From Hymenobacter rubidus (GTDB lineage Bacteria; Bacteroidota; Bacteroidia; Cytophagales; Hymenobacteraceae), in contig NZ_JAERQF010000027.1 of NCBI RefSeq assembly GCF_016734815.1, positions 1-64,000 on the forward strand: a stretch of DNA of 64,000 bases. Reading direction: 5' to 3'. The translations under genes were made by a program, and so were the position numbers. Numbering within the stretch: the stretch's first letter is position 1; each line of letters begins with the position of its first letter. Below the pieces are notes generated by a model, which made no database searches, was not told the DNA's origin, and worked only from the letters and a program-made list of their open reading frames with translations. Shown in pieces: positions 27,347 through 37,045 of this stretch.

Positions 27347-30319
27347 GTGGCTACTCTCGATACTCCAGCTCCTGACTCTTCCGACCAAAATTTTTTGCAG
27401 CCCGGCGATTCGGTGGATTTTGACCTTTCGGCCTTTTCTCCGGCCGCGGCGGCGGATGCCGAAACCCCGGCCGAATTTTCAGACGATGCGCCGCTCGACG
27501 CGGACGCCAGCGCTTCGTCGGCTGGAGCTGCCGATTTATTTGGCAGCCTCTCCGGCGATGCGCCAGAGGCAGAACCCGTGCTGGTGGAGGAAACCGAAGA
27601 GGAGCCCAAATTCGCCCCCGGCGAAACCATCCACGACGTGGCCACGGTGCGCGGCATGTACCAGAACTGGTTTCTGGACTACGCCAGCTATGTGATTCTG
27701 GAGCGGGCCGTGCCGGCTATCGAAGATGGCCTGAAGCCCGTGCAGCGCCGCATTCTGCACGCCATGAAAGAGATGGACGACGGCCGCTTCAACAAGGTGG
27801 CCAACGTCATCGGCCAGACCATGCAGTACCACCCGCACGGCGACGCCAGCATCGGCGACGCCATGGTGAACCTGGGCCAGAAAGACCTGCTCATCGAAAC
27901 CCAGGGCAACTGGGGCGACGTGCGCACCGGCGACGGCGCCGCCGCCGCCCGCTACATTGAGGCCCGGCTGAGCAAGTTCGCGCTCGACGTGGTGTTCAAC
28001 CCCGACACCACCGAGTGGCAGCTCAGCTACGACGGCCGCAAGCGCGAGCCCACCACGCTGCCCGTGAAATTTCCGCTGCTGCTGGCGCAGGGCGTGGAAG
28101 GCATTGCCGTGGGCCTGAGCACCAAGATTATGCCGCACAACTTCCGTGAGCTGTGCCGGGCCAGCATCGACGTGCTGCGAGGCCGCGAGGTGCAGCTGTT
28201 TCCGGACTTCTCGACCGGTGGCTTGTGCGACGTGAGCAACTACAACTCGGGCATGCGCGGCAGCAAAATCCGCCTGCGCGCCACCATCGAGAAGGTCGAC
28301 AAAACCCTGCTCGTCATCCGCGACATTCCCTACGGCTCCACCACCACGGCGCTGATGGAAAGCATCGTGAAAGCGGCCGAGGCCAATAAAATCAAGATTA
28401 AGAAGGTGGTCGACAACACGGCGAAAGACGTGGAAATTCAGGTGCAGCTGCCCGCCGGTGTCTCGCCCGATTTGACCATGGACGCGCTGTACGCCTTCAC
28501 CGATTGCGAAATCAGCATCTCGCCCAACACCTGCGTCATCATCGACGACAAGCCGCGCTTTATTGGCGTTGAGGACGTGTTGCGCCAGAGCACCAAAGCC
28601 ACGGTGCGGCTGCTGGAGCGCGAGCTGGAAATCCGGCAGGACGAGCTGTGGGAAAAATGGCACAACGCGTCGCTGGAAAAGATTTTCATTGAAAACCGCA
28701 TCTACCGCAAGATTGAGGAGTGCGAAACCTGGGAGGAAATTCTCGAAACCATTGACAAGGGCCTGAAAAAGTTTGTGCGCCTGGCCGGGGACAAAGCCCG
28801 CGCCGACGACCAGCGCATTGTGCTCCGCCGCCCGATTGAAGCGGACGACCTGATGCGCCTGACCGAAATCCGCATCAAGCGCATCTCGAAATTCGACGGT
28901 TTCAAGGCCGATGAGTACATCCAGCGCCTCGAAGCCGAGCTGGCCGAAGTGGCCGACCACTTGGCCAACCTCACCCGCTACGCCATCAGCTACTTCGAGG
29001 GCCTGCTGAAAAAGTACGGCGCGGGTCGCGAGCGCAAAACCCAGCTCCGCACCTTCGACGTAGTGACGGCCCAGAAAGTGGCCGTGGCCAACCAGAAGCT
29101 GTACGTGAACTACGCCGACGGCTTTGTGGGCTACGGCCTGAAAAAGGACGAAAACGCGGTGTTCATCTGCGACTGCTCCGACCTGGACGACATCATTGCC
29201 ATCCGGCGCGACGGCACGTTCACGGTGTCGAAAATTGCCGAAAAGACCTTCGTGGGCAAAGACATTTTGCACGTCGGCGTCTACAACAAGAACGATGACC
29301 GGCTGGTGTACAACATGGTGTACCTCGACGGGGCCTCGGGCATCAGCTTTGCCAAGCGCTTCCTGGTATCGGGCATCACGCGCGACAAGGTGTACGACCT
29401 CACCAAAGGCACCAAGGGCACCAAAACGCTCTACCTCACGGCCAACCCGAACTCGGAATCGGAAATTGTGAGCATTCAGCTTTCCGACAAGGCTCCGGCG
29501 CGGGTGAAGCAGTTCGATTTTGATTTTGCCGAGCTGGCCATCAAAGGCAAGGGCTCGATGGGCAACATTGTGACCAAGCAGCCCATCAAGAAAATCACCC
29601 AGAAGGAGCGGGGCGACTCCACCCTGGGCGGGCGCGAAATGTTCTTCGATAGCGTGGTGGGCCGCCTCACCACTTCGGCCCACGGCCGCTACCTAGGGGC
29701 CTTCGATACTGACAATACGGTGCTGGTGGTGTACAAAGACGGCTCGTACGAGCTGAAGTCGCCCGACCCGGCGCTGCACTTCGATGTGCCCAACATCTTG
29801 ATTCTGCGCAAGCTGGAGCCCGATACCGTGCTGAGCGCCGTGTATGTGGACGGCGATACCAAAATCCACTACGTGAAGCGCTTCAAAATCGAAACCAGCA
29901 CGCTGGAAAAGCGCTTCACCTTCATTGCCGAAACCAAAGGCTCCAAGCTACTGGCCGTGACGGCCCACCCCGAGCCACTGGCGGAAGTGACCATTCAGCG
30001 CGACAAGAAAGCCGACAAGGAGAAGGAAAAAATTGCCCTGAGCGAGTTCATCGACGTGAAGGGCTGGAAGGCCATGGGCAACAAGCTCAACTTCTACAAA
30101 ATCCACGCCCTGAGCTTGCTCACCGACGAAGGCCCCGAGCCCCAGCGCCGCGAGGTAGCCAAAAAGCGTGCGCTACTTCCCAAAAGTACCGAAACCGGTA
30201 GCGAAACGCCCGAAGTGCCCCGCCCTGAGCCTACCGGCCCCGTCGACGTGACCGATGCTGAGGTGGCCCAGGCCCGCGAGCTGCTCAAGCGCCCCAAGGC
30301 GCAGCTGGGCTTGTTCTAA
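27347..30319 (+). CDS. parC: DNA topoisomerase IV subunit A
   Basis: 990 aa. Breakage-reunion domain from about residue 90: RAVPAIEDGLKPVQRRIL, HPHGDASIGDAMV (quinolone-determining region) and the catalytic Tyr in AAARYIEARL; then the C-terminal DNA-wrapping beta-pinwheel (about 560-900) and a charged tail. Works with ParE to decatenate chromosomes. The first ~90 residues are an acidic, Ala/Pro/Asp-rich extension that looks disordered and is absent from most homologues. The start is taken as GTG at 27347, placed by the promoter. A terminator with a 30 bp perfect stem follows. Confidence 0.92.
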   Translation: MATLDTPAPDSSDQNFLQPGDSVDFDLSAFSPAAAADAETPAEFSDDAPLDADASASSAGAADLFGSLSGDAPEAEPVLVEETEEEPKFAPGETIHDVATVRGMYQNWFLDYASYVILERAVPAIEDGLKPVQRRILHAMKEMDDGRFNKVANVIGQTMQYHPHGDASIGDAMVNLGQKDLLIETQGNWGDVRTGDGAAAARYIEARLSKFALDVVFNPDTTEWQLSYDGRKREPTTLPVKFPLLLAQGVEGIAVGLSTKIMPHNFRELCRASIDVLRGREVQLFPDFSTGGLCDVSNYNSGMRGSKIRLRATIEKVDKTLLVIRDIPYGSTTTALMESIVKAAEANKIKIKKVVDNTAKDVEIQVQLPAGVSPDLTMDALYAFTDCEISISPNTCVIIDDKPRFIGVEDVLRQSTKATVRLLERELEIRQDELWEKWHNASLEKIFIENRIYRKIEECETWEEILETIDKGLKKFVRLAGDKARADDQRIVLRRPIEADDLMRLTEIRIKRISKFDGFKADEYIQRLEAELAEVADHLANLTRYAISYFEGLLKKYGAGRERKTQLRTFDVVTAQKVAVANQKLYVNYADGFVGYGLKKDENAVFICDCSDLDDIIAIRRDGTFTVSKIAEKTFVGKDILHVGVYNKNDDRLVYNMVYLDGASGISFAKRFLVSGITRDKVYDLTKGTKGTKTLYLTANPNSESEIVSIQLSDKAPARVKQFDFDFAELAIKGKGSMGNIVTKQPIKKITQKERGDSTLGGREMFFDSVVGRLTTSAHGRYLGAFDTDNTVLVVYKDGSYELKSPDPALHFDVPNILILRKLEPDTVLSAVYVDGDTKIHYVKRFKIETSTLEKRFTFIAETKGSKLLAVTAHPEPLAEVTIQRDKKADKEKEKIALSEFIDVKGWKAMGNKLNFYKIHALSLLTDEGPEPQRREVAKKRALLPKSTETGSETPEVPRPEPTGPVDVTDAEVAQARELLKRPKAQLGLF

Positions 30320-30356
30320 CGGTTGCCTTACGGACAGAAACGGCAAGCACCTCCCG

Positions 30357-30419
30357 CCGTTGATTAAAAAAATGACCCGCCGCGTATGCTACGCGGCGGG
30401 TCATTTTTTTAATCAACGG
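30357..30419. terminator. Terminator with a perfect 30 bp stem after parC
   Basis: Arms 30357-30386 and 30390-30419 are exact reverse complements around a 3 nt loop. The GC core (ACCCGCCGCG) is flanked inside the stem by A7/T7 tracts, so it works in both directions. Confidence 0.9.
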
Positions 30420-30663
30420 GTGAAACCGACCTTTTTTTAGTGAACTGCTGCATTGGTTGCTAAGCTTATGTGCCTGGCAATTAGTTGCATGATGTATGAG
30501 TTGTCTTTTAAAAATACAATAAAATAGGGGGGGGTAAATAGGTTAAGTTCTAGTCACAAATAGGCAGAGAACTTCCTTTTTTGTGGCCGCTAACTGGGTC
30601 AGTTTTGCCCTGTCGAAAGGGCGAAGCGCTTAACTTGGCGCCCGTCCTTTTTCCCCTATTGCC

Positions 30664-31416
30664 ATGTCGTCGCGCCTTGCTATCACCCTTTGGTTTCACC
30701 TGCTGCTGGTCCTCGGGGCCCGCACGGCGGCTGCCCAGCCCACTGCCGCCGTGCCCGATACGGCCCGCGCCTATAAGCACCACCTGGGCCTGACGGCCAG
30801 CCCGCAGCTCGACCAGTTCTTCACCGCCAACCGCGCGCTGCCCATCGGCCTGCTCTACCGCCGCCAAACCCGTCCCAACCGGGCCTGGCGGGCGCGGGCG
30901 GTGGGGCGCTACCAGTTCGACAGCGGCGACGCGCCGTTGCTGGTTGGCCATGCGTACCGCGAACACACCGCGAGCCTGGAGCTGGCGTGGGGAAAGGAGC
31001 GGTGGCTGCCACTCAGCCGTCGGTTTACGGCCTACGCGGGCGGGGAGGTAGGCGGCCGGTTGGATTTGTACCGGAAGAACAGCGAATACTACCGCTTCCT
31101 GCCGAGGTTCAATCCAGGCTACCCTTCCTATGTAGAAAATGCGGTAGGTGAGCAACAGGAAAGCAGGATTACTCAAGCCGCTTTTATACAAGCATACGCT
31201 GGCATTCGCCTGAGAATTAGCCAACGGTTGTATGCAGAAGCAGAGACGGGACTGCCGGTCACCTTTTCCCACCAAAGGTGGAAGGTCGACGGCGTCGAAT
31301 ACTTCTTGAGCGACCGAAATCCCACGGGAGCCACAAATAAAGGCGATAACACATATTACTCCCTATCTGCTCAGTTTAGGCCAATCAGTCGGATTCACGT
31401 TTTCTTTCTCTTCTAA
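30664..31416 (+). CDS. Exported protein, probable outer-membrane beta-barrel, function unknown
   Basis: 250 aa with a signal peptide (LLLVLGARTAAAQP). The rest alternates hydrophobic and polar residues with many aromatics (YRRQTRPNR; TASLELAWG; RFTAYAGGEVGGRLDLY; QAYAGIRLRI) and ends in a Phe (IHVFFLF), as outer-membrane barrels do. No known domain recognised. Gap upstream (30420-30663) holds a G-tract and a weak promoter-like pair. Followed after 31 bp by a T9SS cargo gene. Confidence 0.65.
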   Translation: MSSRLAITLWFHLLLVLGARTAAAQPTAAVPDTARAYKHHLGLTASPQLDQFFTANRALPIGLLYRRQTRPNRAWRARAVGRYQFDSGDAPLLVGHAYREHTASLELAWGKERWLPLSRRFTAYAGGEVGGRLDLYRKNSEYYRFLPRFNPGYPSYVENAVGEQQESRITQAAFIQAYAGIRLRISQRLYAEAETGLPVTFSHQRWKVDGVEYFLSDRNPTGATNKGDNTYYSLSAQFRPISRIHVFFLF

Positions 31417-31447
31417 CTCATTTGCTCACCTTTTACCAACGCTGAAA

Positions 31448-33329
31448 ATGAAACACAAGCTCCTCTCCATATTTCTCTTATGTTTTCTGCTGGTCACAGG
31501 CAGTAATTCAGCGCAAGCGCAATTCGTCGGAACTTGGTCTGGCATTCCAGTGGGTGGCGTGTGTCCAGGCCAAACTACGACGTTGACCCTCACAGCACCT
31601 GCTACTATCACCGCCAACGATTTCCCTGTTTATACGGGGTGTTCCATTACGGCTGGCCCCACTTTCACGAGAACCTCTACCAATCACACTAACCATTACC
31701 TACGTGGCAGCACGCGACCAGGCGACCATTGAGATGGGACTCACCAACACGGCCAGCAATGGCACCGTTACCTATCCTCAAGCTCCAAAACTTACCATCG
31801 GCATCCGCAACGTGTTCGGCAAGCTTCCCCAGCAAGTTAACGGTGCTTCGAGTACCAACCTGCCATTTTGTGGAGGTGGGCAACCTTTTACCCTGGCAGT
31901 GCCCACGGAAGCTTTTGCCGGTACGGGCGAAATTATCAACGACTACATCTGGGCCATACCGCCCACCTACACCGTGCAGGGCGCCACCCGGTTAACGGAT
32001 GCCTACTGGTCGAATGTTTCGGCTAATACCGGATATTGGTATTATCTGGGCGGCCGAAGCATCAGCGTCACGCCCCCGGTAGGCGGCGGGAACCAACGGA
32101 TATACGTGCAGTTTTATAACCGTTTTTGCTACGAAACGACGGCTTATGGTAATCTGATTTCCGGGATGCTCAGTGCGCAGCAAAGCTTCGACTTCATCCG
32201 CGAGCCCACTGTCACCGTTTCCAACGTGCCGGCATCGGTTCCGTGTGGCAGCCAGACTGGTTTTACTCCATCGGCCATTTCCAGCCAGTCCGGGGCAACG
32301 TTTACGTACTCGGTACCGAGTGGAAGCAGCTGGTCCGTCACTACCGCAAAGGGTGTGCTTTATGTGGTGCCTAGCGGTTCCAACGGCACCACGCTGACCA
32401 TTACGCCCACCTGTAACTGCGGGGGCACTTCTTACTCCGGCACGCCCAAGACGGTTCAAATTACCTTGGGCCCCCAAGCCACTCCGGTGTTTACGGTTCC
32501 GGTACTGGAATTGTGCCCCGGCTACTCGCAAACGGTCGGGGTTTCCCAAGTGCCGGGTGCCACCAGCTACACGTTTAGCGGCATTTCGGCCCCGCTTACC
32601 ATGGTACAAGCAAATACATACAATAATTTTGTGACCATTACGGCTCCGTCCAACTTAGCCGGTGGCGTTGCCCAAACCTTACACGTAGTAGCGAATAGCG
32701 GCTATGGCTGTGCGGCAACTTCCGCCGACTTGCCCGTGAAAGCTGGCTACGGCAGTTCAGCACTCACGGTATTTCCAGACCCAACCATGGTAGGGTCACG
32801 GCCGACGGTGTGCGGCAAAAGCTGGCTGGATTTCAGGCTGGAAGAGAGCCAGGCAATTGGCACTAGCACTGACATGCAGTGGACCGCGAATAATTGTACC
32901 ATTATGACCGATACGGTGCGCGGAACCGCCCGGGAGATTACCGTCGAGGCTCCGCTTTCAGGCACCTTTTCAGTTTCGCTGCGGTTCCGCGACGGCTGCG
33001 GCGAATACCACGTTCCCCTCTATGCCAATTCGAGCTACAACACGTCGCTGTTTGCGGCCACCAGCATCAATGGAAATCCCTGCTCGGTGCCCAACCAGCC
33101 TCGCCCAACGGTCTACCCGAACCCAGCCGCCAGCAGCATCACGCTTGAGCACTTGTACGGCTCGGTGCGGCTATACAATGCGCAAGGCATAGTAGTGTGG
33201 CAGGCGCAGGTGTCGGCAAATACCGCTACCAGAATTGACACGCATAGCTTGCCAAATGGGCTGTATTATGTAGCCGGCAGCGATGCTGCCGGCCAACTCG
33301 TTCGGCAGACTCTTCAGATTCGGCAGTAG
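31448..33329 (+). pseudogene. T9SS type A sorting-domain protein, interrupted by a +1 frameshift
   Basis: The first 78 codons encode a signal peptide (MKHKLLSIFLLCFLLVTG to AQAQ) and the start of a Cys-containing surface protein, then the frame breaks. From about 31683 the protein continues in another frame to 33329 as Ig/PKD-like repeats and a C-terminal secretion signal (VYPNPAASSITLEHLYG, ending in TLQIRQ). Removing one base in ACCAATCAC (31681-31683) joins the halves smoothly as TSTITLTITYVAARD. So this is either a real frameshift mutation or a sequencing error; the site is only a two-base A run. When intact it would be about 626 aa. Confidence 0.8.
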
Positions 33330-33357
33330 CCAGTTTGGCAGCGGTTCATATTTTCAG

Positions 33358-33398
33358 CCTGCGGATGCTTCTTTGAGGGGCATCCGCAGGTTAATTTT
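33358..33398 (+). terminator. Intrinsic terminator after the T9SS gene
   Basis: CCTGCGGATGC, 11 nt loop, GCATCCGCAGG, then TTAATTTT. Confidence 0.8.
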
Positions 33399-33408
33399 CC
33401 ATCTACCT

Positions 33409-35967
33409 ATGAAAGCAATTCATCTTTTTGTGCTGGTTGCCTGGCTGCTTCCGGTGCTCCCGGCTGCCGCCCAAACCAGCCCCACCCTCGACCCCAGCTT
33501 TCCGGTAGTTGGCATTTATCAGCCCACTATTGCCGAGGTCGCTCTGCAGCTCAGCAGCGGCGCACGGGTAGTGGCGGGAAGGTTTGACCGGGCCGGGGGG
33601 CAGCTCTACAGCCCCGCCTACGGCAGCAGTCTGGTGCGCTACCTGCCCGGTGGTGCGCCCGATGCCGTGTTCAATGCCACCGTGGCGGCTGGCCGCTTCT
33701 CGGTGCAAACCCTGGCCGAAGCCAGCAATGGCAAGCTCCTGCTGGGGCTAGCCGGCGCTGCCACGCTGGGTGGGCAGCCGGTGGCGGCGCTGGTGCAGCT
33801 CAACGCCGATGGCACCCGCGACGCGGCCTTTGCCAATCCGGCGCCGGGCATCGATGGTTTCGTGAGCCGCCTGCTGGTGCAGCCCGATGGAAAAATTCTG
33901 GTGGGCGGCAACCTGGCGTTTCTCCCGCAAACTCCGGTGCCCGGCCTGGCTCGTCTCAACGCCGATGGAACCCCGGATGCCACCTTCCAGGCCCAGCTCA
34001 GCACCGGCCGGATTGCGGACGTAAGCGGCCTGGCGCGGCAGGCCGACGGCAAGCTGTTGGTGGCTGCCTACGTGGTGCTGCCGGGCAGCAGCACCGGCGA
34101 GTATCAATTGGTGCGCCTGCTGGCCAATGGCGCCCAGGACCCCACGTTTCAGCCCGTGCTCACGGCTGGCGTCATCCTCAGCGACGTGGCCGTGCAACCC
34201 GACGGGCAGGTGCTGGTATCGGCGGCCGGCGGCCAGCCGGTGCGGCCGGGCAGCCCGGCGGGGCTGGCCCGGCTGAGTGCCACCGGGGCGCCCGATGCCA
34301 CGTTTGCGCCCGACCCGGCCTTGTTTGTGCCCCGGCTGGCCGGTTTGCCGCTACTGGCAGTGCAGCCCGATGGCCGCATTTTGCTAGGGCATTGGCCGGC
34401 CAACCTGCCCGCCGGTCAGGCCCCGGTGGCCCGGCTGCTGGCTTCGGGAGCCTTCGACCCCGCCTGGAGCACCCCGCAGGTACCCGCCGATGCCCTCCTG
34501 CCCCGGCTCAACAGCCTGCAGGTGCTACCCAATGGCCAGCTATTGGTGGCCGGCACCCTGCAGCGCCTGGGCGATGCCAACGGGCTGGAGCGTGGGGCGG
34601 CGCTGCTCGGCAGTACTGGCCAGCCCGATGGGAGCTTCCTGCCGGTGCTGCAGCAAAACGGGGTGGTGCGCGACGTAGCCCAGCAGCCCGATGGCCGGCT
34701 GGTGGCAGTGGGTACCTTTAATGAAGTGGGCGATGCGCCGGCGCGGGGCATTGTGCGGTTTCAGTTGGATGGTAGCGTGGACACGGCATTCAGCCGGCGC
34801 GCCCGGCTCGGGGGCGGTTTTGCCACCCGCGTGCTGGTGCAGCCCGATGCTTCGGTGGTGGTGGGCGGCGACTTTGTGGCCGTGGGCGGCGTGGCCCAAG
34901 CAGCGGTGGTGCGCCTGCTGCCCGGCGGTACGCCCGATGCGGCGTTTCCGTCGCCGCTGGCCAGCGGGGCCAGCGTGACGGAAATGGCCCGGCAGCCCGA
35001 TGGCCAGCTGCTGCTGGCGGGCAACTTGCGGCGGCCGTCCCCTGCCACGCCCGCGGGCTTTCTGCGCGTAAACGGGACGGGGGGCCTTGATGCTACCTTC
35101 CTGCCGCCGGCTGGGGTGACTCCGCTCGCACTGTTGGTGCAGCCGGACGGTGCCATTGTGGTAGGGAGCACGGCCACCGGCCGGCAAGTGCTGCGGCTGC
35201 TGCCCAGCGGCGCCCAGGACCCGGCATTCGCCTCGCCCACGCTGGGAGCGCCCAGCATTGGCGCGGCGGCAGTGCGCGCCTTGAGCCGCCAGCCCGATGG
35301 CCGGCTGCTGGTGGCCGGCAGCTTTGTGCAGGCCGGTGCGGTGAATACTGCCCAGGTGGCCCGGCTCTTGCCCAACGGCACCCCCGATGCCACCTTTGCC
35401 ACGCAGCTGTTGCAGCCAAGCGGCCGGGCCACGGCCGTAGTGGTGCAGCCCAATGGACGGGTGCTGGTGGGCGGAACAACGGCGCTACCCAATTCGGCGG
35501 CTGCGCCTTCGCTCTTCCGCCTGCTGCCGGACGGCAGTACCGACCCCGACTTTGACAGCAACCGCGGCCCCGATTTGGGCCGGAACCAACTGGGCACTGT
35601 GCGGGTGCTCGTGCAGGCAAATGGAGCCATCGTGGCTGCTGGCGGCTTTGCTACCGTGAGTGGGCTGCCCGTTGTGGCGCTTACGCGCTTGCTCGATGCG
35701 AATGTGCTGGCCAGCCATCGGACCGAAGCTGGGCATGAAGTGCAAGCGTGGCCAGTGCCTGCCCACGGACTCCTGCACGTGGCGGTGGGAGCCGGCCCGC
35801 CGGCCCGTATCTGCTTACTCAACGTGCTGGGTCAAGTTGTTTTTACGCAGAAAATCCCCGTCAATAACGTATCTATTGCTACTAATTCCCTTCCACCGGG
35901 CACGTATCTGGTGCGGGTGGAGTACGCTGGCGTGGCCCCGATACTGAGGCGCGTGGTGCTGGAATAA
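33409..35967 (+). CDS. Secreted delta-60-repeat (beta-propeller-like) protein with T9SS sorting domain
   Basis: 852 aa. Signal peptide MKAIHLFVLVAWLLPVLPAAAQ. Roughly fourteen repeats of about 55-60 residues follow, each with VQPDGKILVGG-like and LARLNADGTPDATF-like strands (delta-60 repeats). The last ~75 residues (AWPVPAHGLLHVAV to GVAPILRRVVLE) are a type A C-terminal signal for export by the type IX system. Likely a surface-exposed or adhesive protein; no enzyme motif is seen. Start ATG at 33409. The repeats vary by substitution rather than in length. High GC. Confidence 0.82.
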   Translation: MKAIHLFVLVAWLLPVLPAAAQTSPTLDPSFPVVGIYQPTIAEVALQLSSGARVVAGRFDRAGGQLYSPAYGSSLVRYLPGGAPDAVFNATVAAGRFSVQTLAEASNGKLLLGLAGAATLGGQPVAALVQLNADGTRDAAFANPAPGIDGFVSRLLVQPDGKILVGGNLAFLPQTPVPGLARLNADGTPDATFQAQLSTGRIADVSGLARQADGKLLVAAYVVLPGSSTGEYQLVRLLANGAQDPTFQPVLTAGVILSDVAVQPDGQVLVSAAGGQPVRPGSPAGLARLSATGAPDATFAPDPALFVPRLAGLPLLAVQPDGRILLGHWPANLPAGQAPVARLLASGAFDPAWSTPQVPADALLPRLNSLQVLPNGQLLVAGTLQRLGDANGLERGAALLGSTGQPDGSFLPVLQQNGVVRDVAQQPDGRLVAVGTFNEVGDAPARGIVRFQLDGSVDTAFSRRARLGGGFATRVLVQPDASVVVGGDFVAVGGVAQAAVVRLLPGGTPDAAFPSPLASGASVTEMARQPDGQLLLAGNLRRPSPATPAGFLRVNGTGGLDATFLPPAGVTPLALLVQPDGAIVVGSTATGRQVLRLLPSGAQDPAFASPTLGAPSIGAAAVRALSRQPDGRLLVAGSFVQAGAVNTAQVARLLPNGTPDATFATQLLQPSGRATAVVVQPNGRVLVGGTTALPNSAAAPSLFRLLPDGSTDPDFDSNRGPDLGRNQLGTVRVLVQANGAIVAAGGFATVSGLPVVALTRLLDANVLASHRTEAGHEVQAWPVPAHGLLHVAVGAGPPARICLLNVLGQVVFTQKIPVNNVSIATNSLPPGTYLVRVEYAGVAPILRRVVLE

Positions 35968-36038
35968 ACGTGCCGGGCCGCAGTACGGCTCTGCTGAGAA
36001 ACTGCTTGCCTGATAAGTGGTCGCACAAATTATCTGGC

Positions 36039-36046
36039 TAACTTTG
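36039..36046 (+). promoter_or_regulatory. -7 element upstream of the TPR gene
   Basis: TAACTTTG matches TAnnTTTG. It falls inside a possible longer frame, which argues for starting the protein further downstream. Confidence 0.4.
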
Positions 36047-36067
36047 CACGATTTAGCGTGTGATGCA

Positions 36068-37027
36068 GTGGCTTACCGGGAGAAAACAATTAAGGCATTG
36101 GGAGGGATGCTGCTCTGGGTACTGACGTGGACGCTTTGCCTCGCCCAAGGGCCGCCAAAGGTGCATGCGCTAAAGCCCGGAATAGTGCCTGCCATCCAGC
36201 CGCCCGACCCGCCAGCGGTGCGCATTAAGCTGTTTCAGGCCGCCAGCCTGGCGAATAGTTTCAAGGATTCCGAGGCCTTGGCCATGTACCAGGACATTCT
36301 CAAGACTGTCCCAACGCACTATCTGGCGCTGTGGCAGTCCACGGTGCTCAGCGTGAAAATCGGCAGCCGCTATTCCGACGAGACGCGGAAAGCCGCCTAT
36401 TTTAACGCAGCCCGCCAGTACGCCGACCGCGCCCTGCTGCTGCGGCCCGAAGGCGGCGAAAGCAACTACGCCGCGGCCCTGGCCCTCTTTCATCAGGCCA
36501 CGCTTTACCGCGCCGGAGCCCGGCTGGCGGCATTCCGCGACTTGCGCTCCCACGTTTATCTGGCCACGGAGCGCCGGCCGGATTTGCCCGAAGCCTGGCA
36601 GCTGCGCGGCCGCTGGCAGTACCGCGTGGCGCACTATAATTTGCTCGAACGCCTCTACAGCAAGCTCGTTTTGGGCGGCGTGCCCGACGGCGGCGACAGC
36701 AAGGAAGCCATGGCCGACCTGGAAAAAGCCCACGACCTAGCCCCGCAAAACCTGCAATTCTGCTACGACCTGGCCCGAATGTACTTCTACCAGGGCCGCC
36801 GCCGGCGTGCCATTGCCATCCTGTATGAAGCCGAGAAGCTGCCGCTCATCACCAGCGAAGACCTGGTGGTGAGTCGGTTGTGCCGCAAGATGCTGCCGCC
36901 GCTTTTGCGTGCCGATGCCCGCCGCCAGAAGCGCCGGGCTCGCGCAGGCAAAGCTCCGAAACCTTCCATCCTCGTCCGGCCGGATGCCAGCAAATTGCCG
37001 GCCGATTCGGCCAGCCGCCGGCCCTAG
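36068..37027 (+). CDS. Exported TPR-repeat protein
   Basis: About 319 aa if it starts at GTG 36068 (VAYREKTIKALGG then MLLWVLTWTLCLAQG, a signal peptide); an ATG at 36107 is the alternative. The remainder is all-helical with tetratricopeptide units (ALAMYQDILKTVPTHYLAL; ADRALLLRPEGGESNYAAA; LEKAHDLAPQNLQFCYDLA) and resembles the RMD1-like TPR family of Bacteroidota. Basic C-terminus (RADARRQKRRARAG). Role unknown; probably a periplasmic scaffold. It precedes another TPR gene by 18 bp, so the two may be cotranscribed. Confidence 0.7.
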   Translation: MAYREKTIKALGGMLLWVLTWTLCLAQGPPKVHALKPGIVPAIQPPDPPAVRIKLFQAASLANSFKDSEALAMYQDILKTVPTHYLALWQSTVLSVKIGSRYSDETRKAAYFNAARQYADRALLLRPEGGESNYAAALALFHQATLYRAGARLAAFRDLRSHVYLATERRPDLPEAWQLRGRWQYRVAHYNLLERLYSKLVLGGVPDGGDSKEAMADLEKAHDLAPQNLQFCYDLARMYFYQGRRRRAIAILYEAEKLPLITSEDLVVSRLCRKMLPPLLRADARRQKRRARAGKAPKPSILVRPDASKLPADSASRRP

Positions 37028-37045
37028 CAGCTAGCTTTGCATGGC

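Noticed and set aside
27830..27880. Ala at the quinolone-position of ParC (HPHGDASIG) as a resistance mutation
   Set aside because: The same motif is, as far as I recall, normal in Bacteroidota ParC.
27536..29683. A 715-codon open frame opposite parC
   Set aside because: Same reason; parC is intact and conserved.
36017..36067. A longer N-terminus for the TPR protein from GTG 36017
   Set aside because: A TAnnTTTG promoter element lies inside this stretch and the residues lack signal-peptide character.
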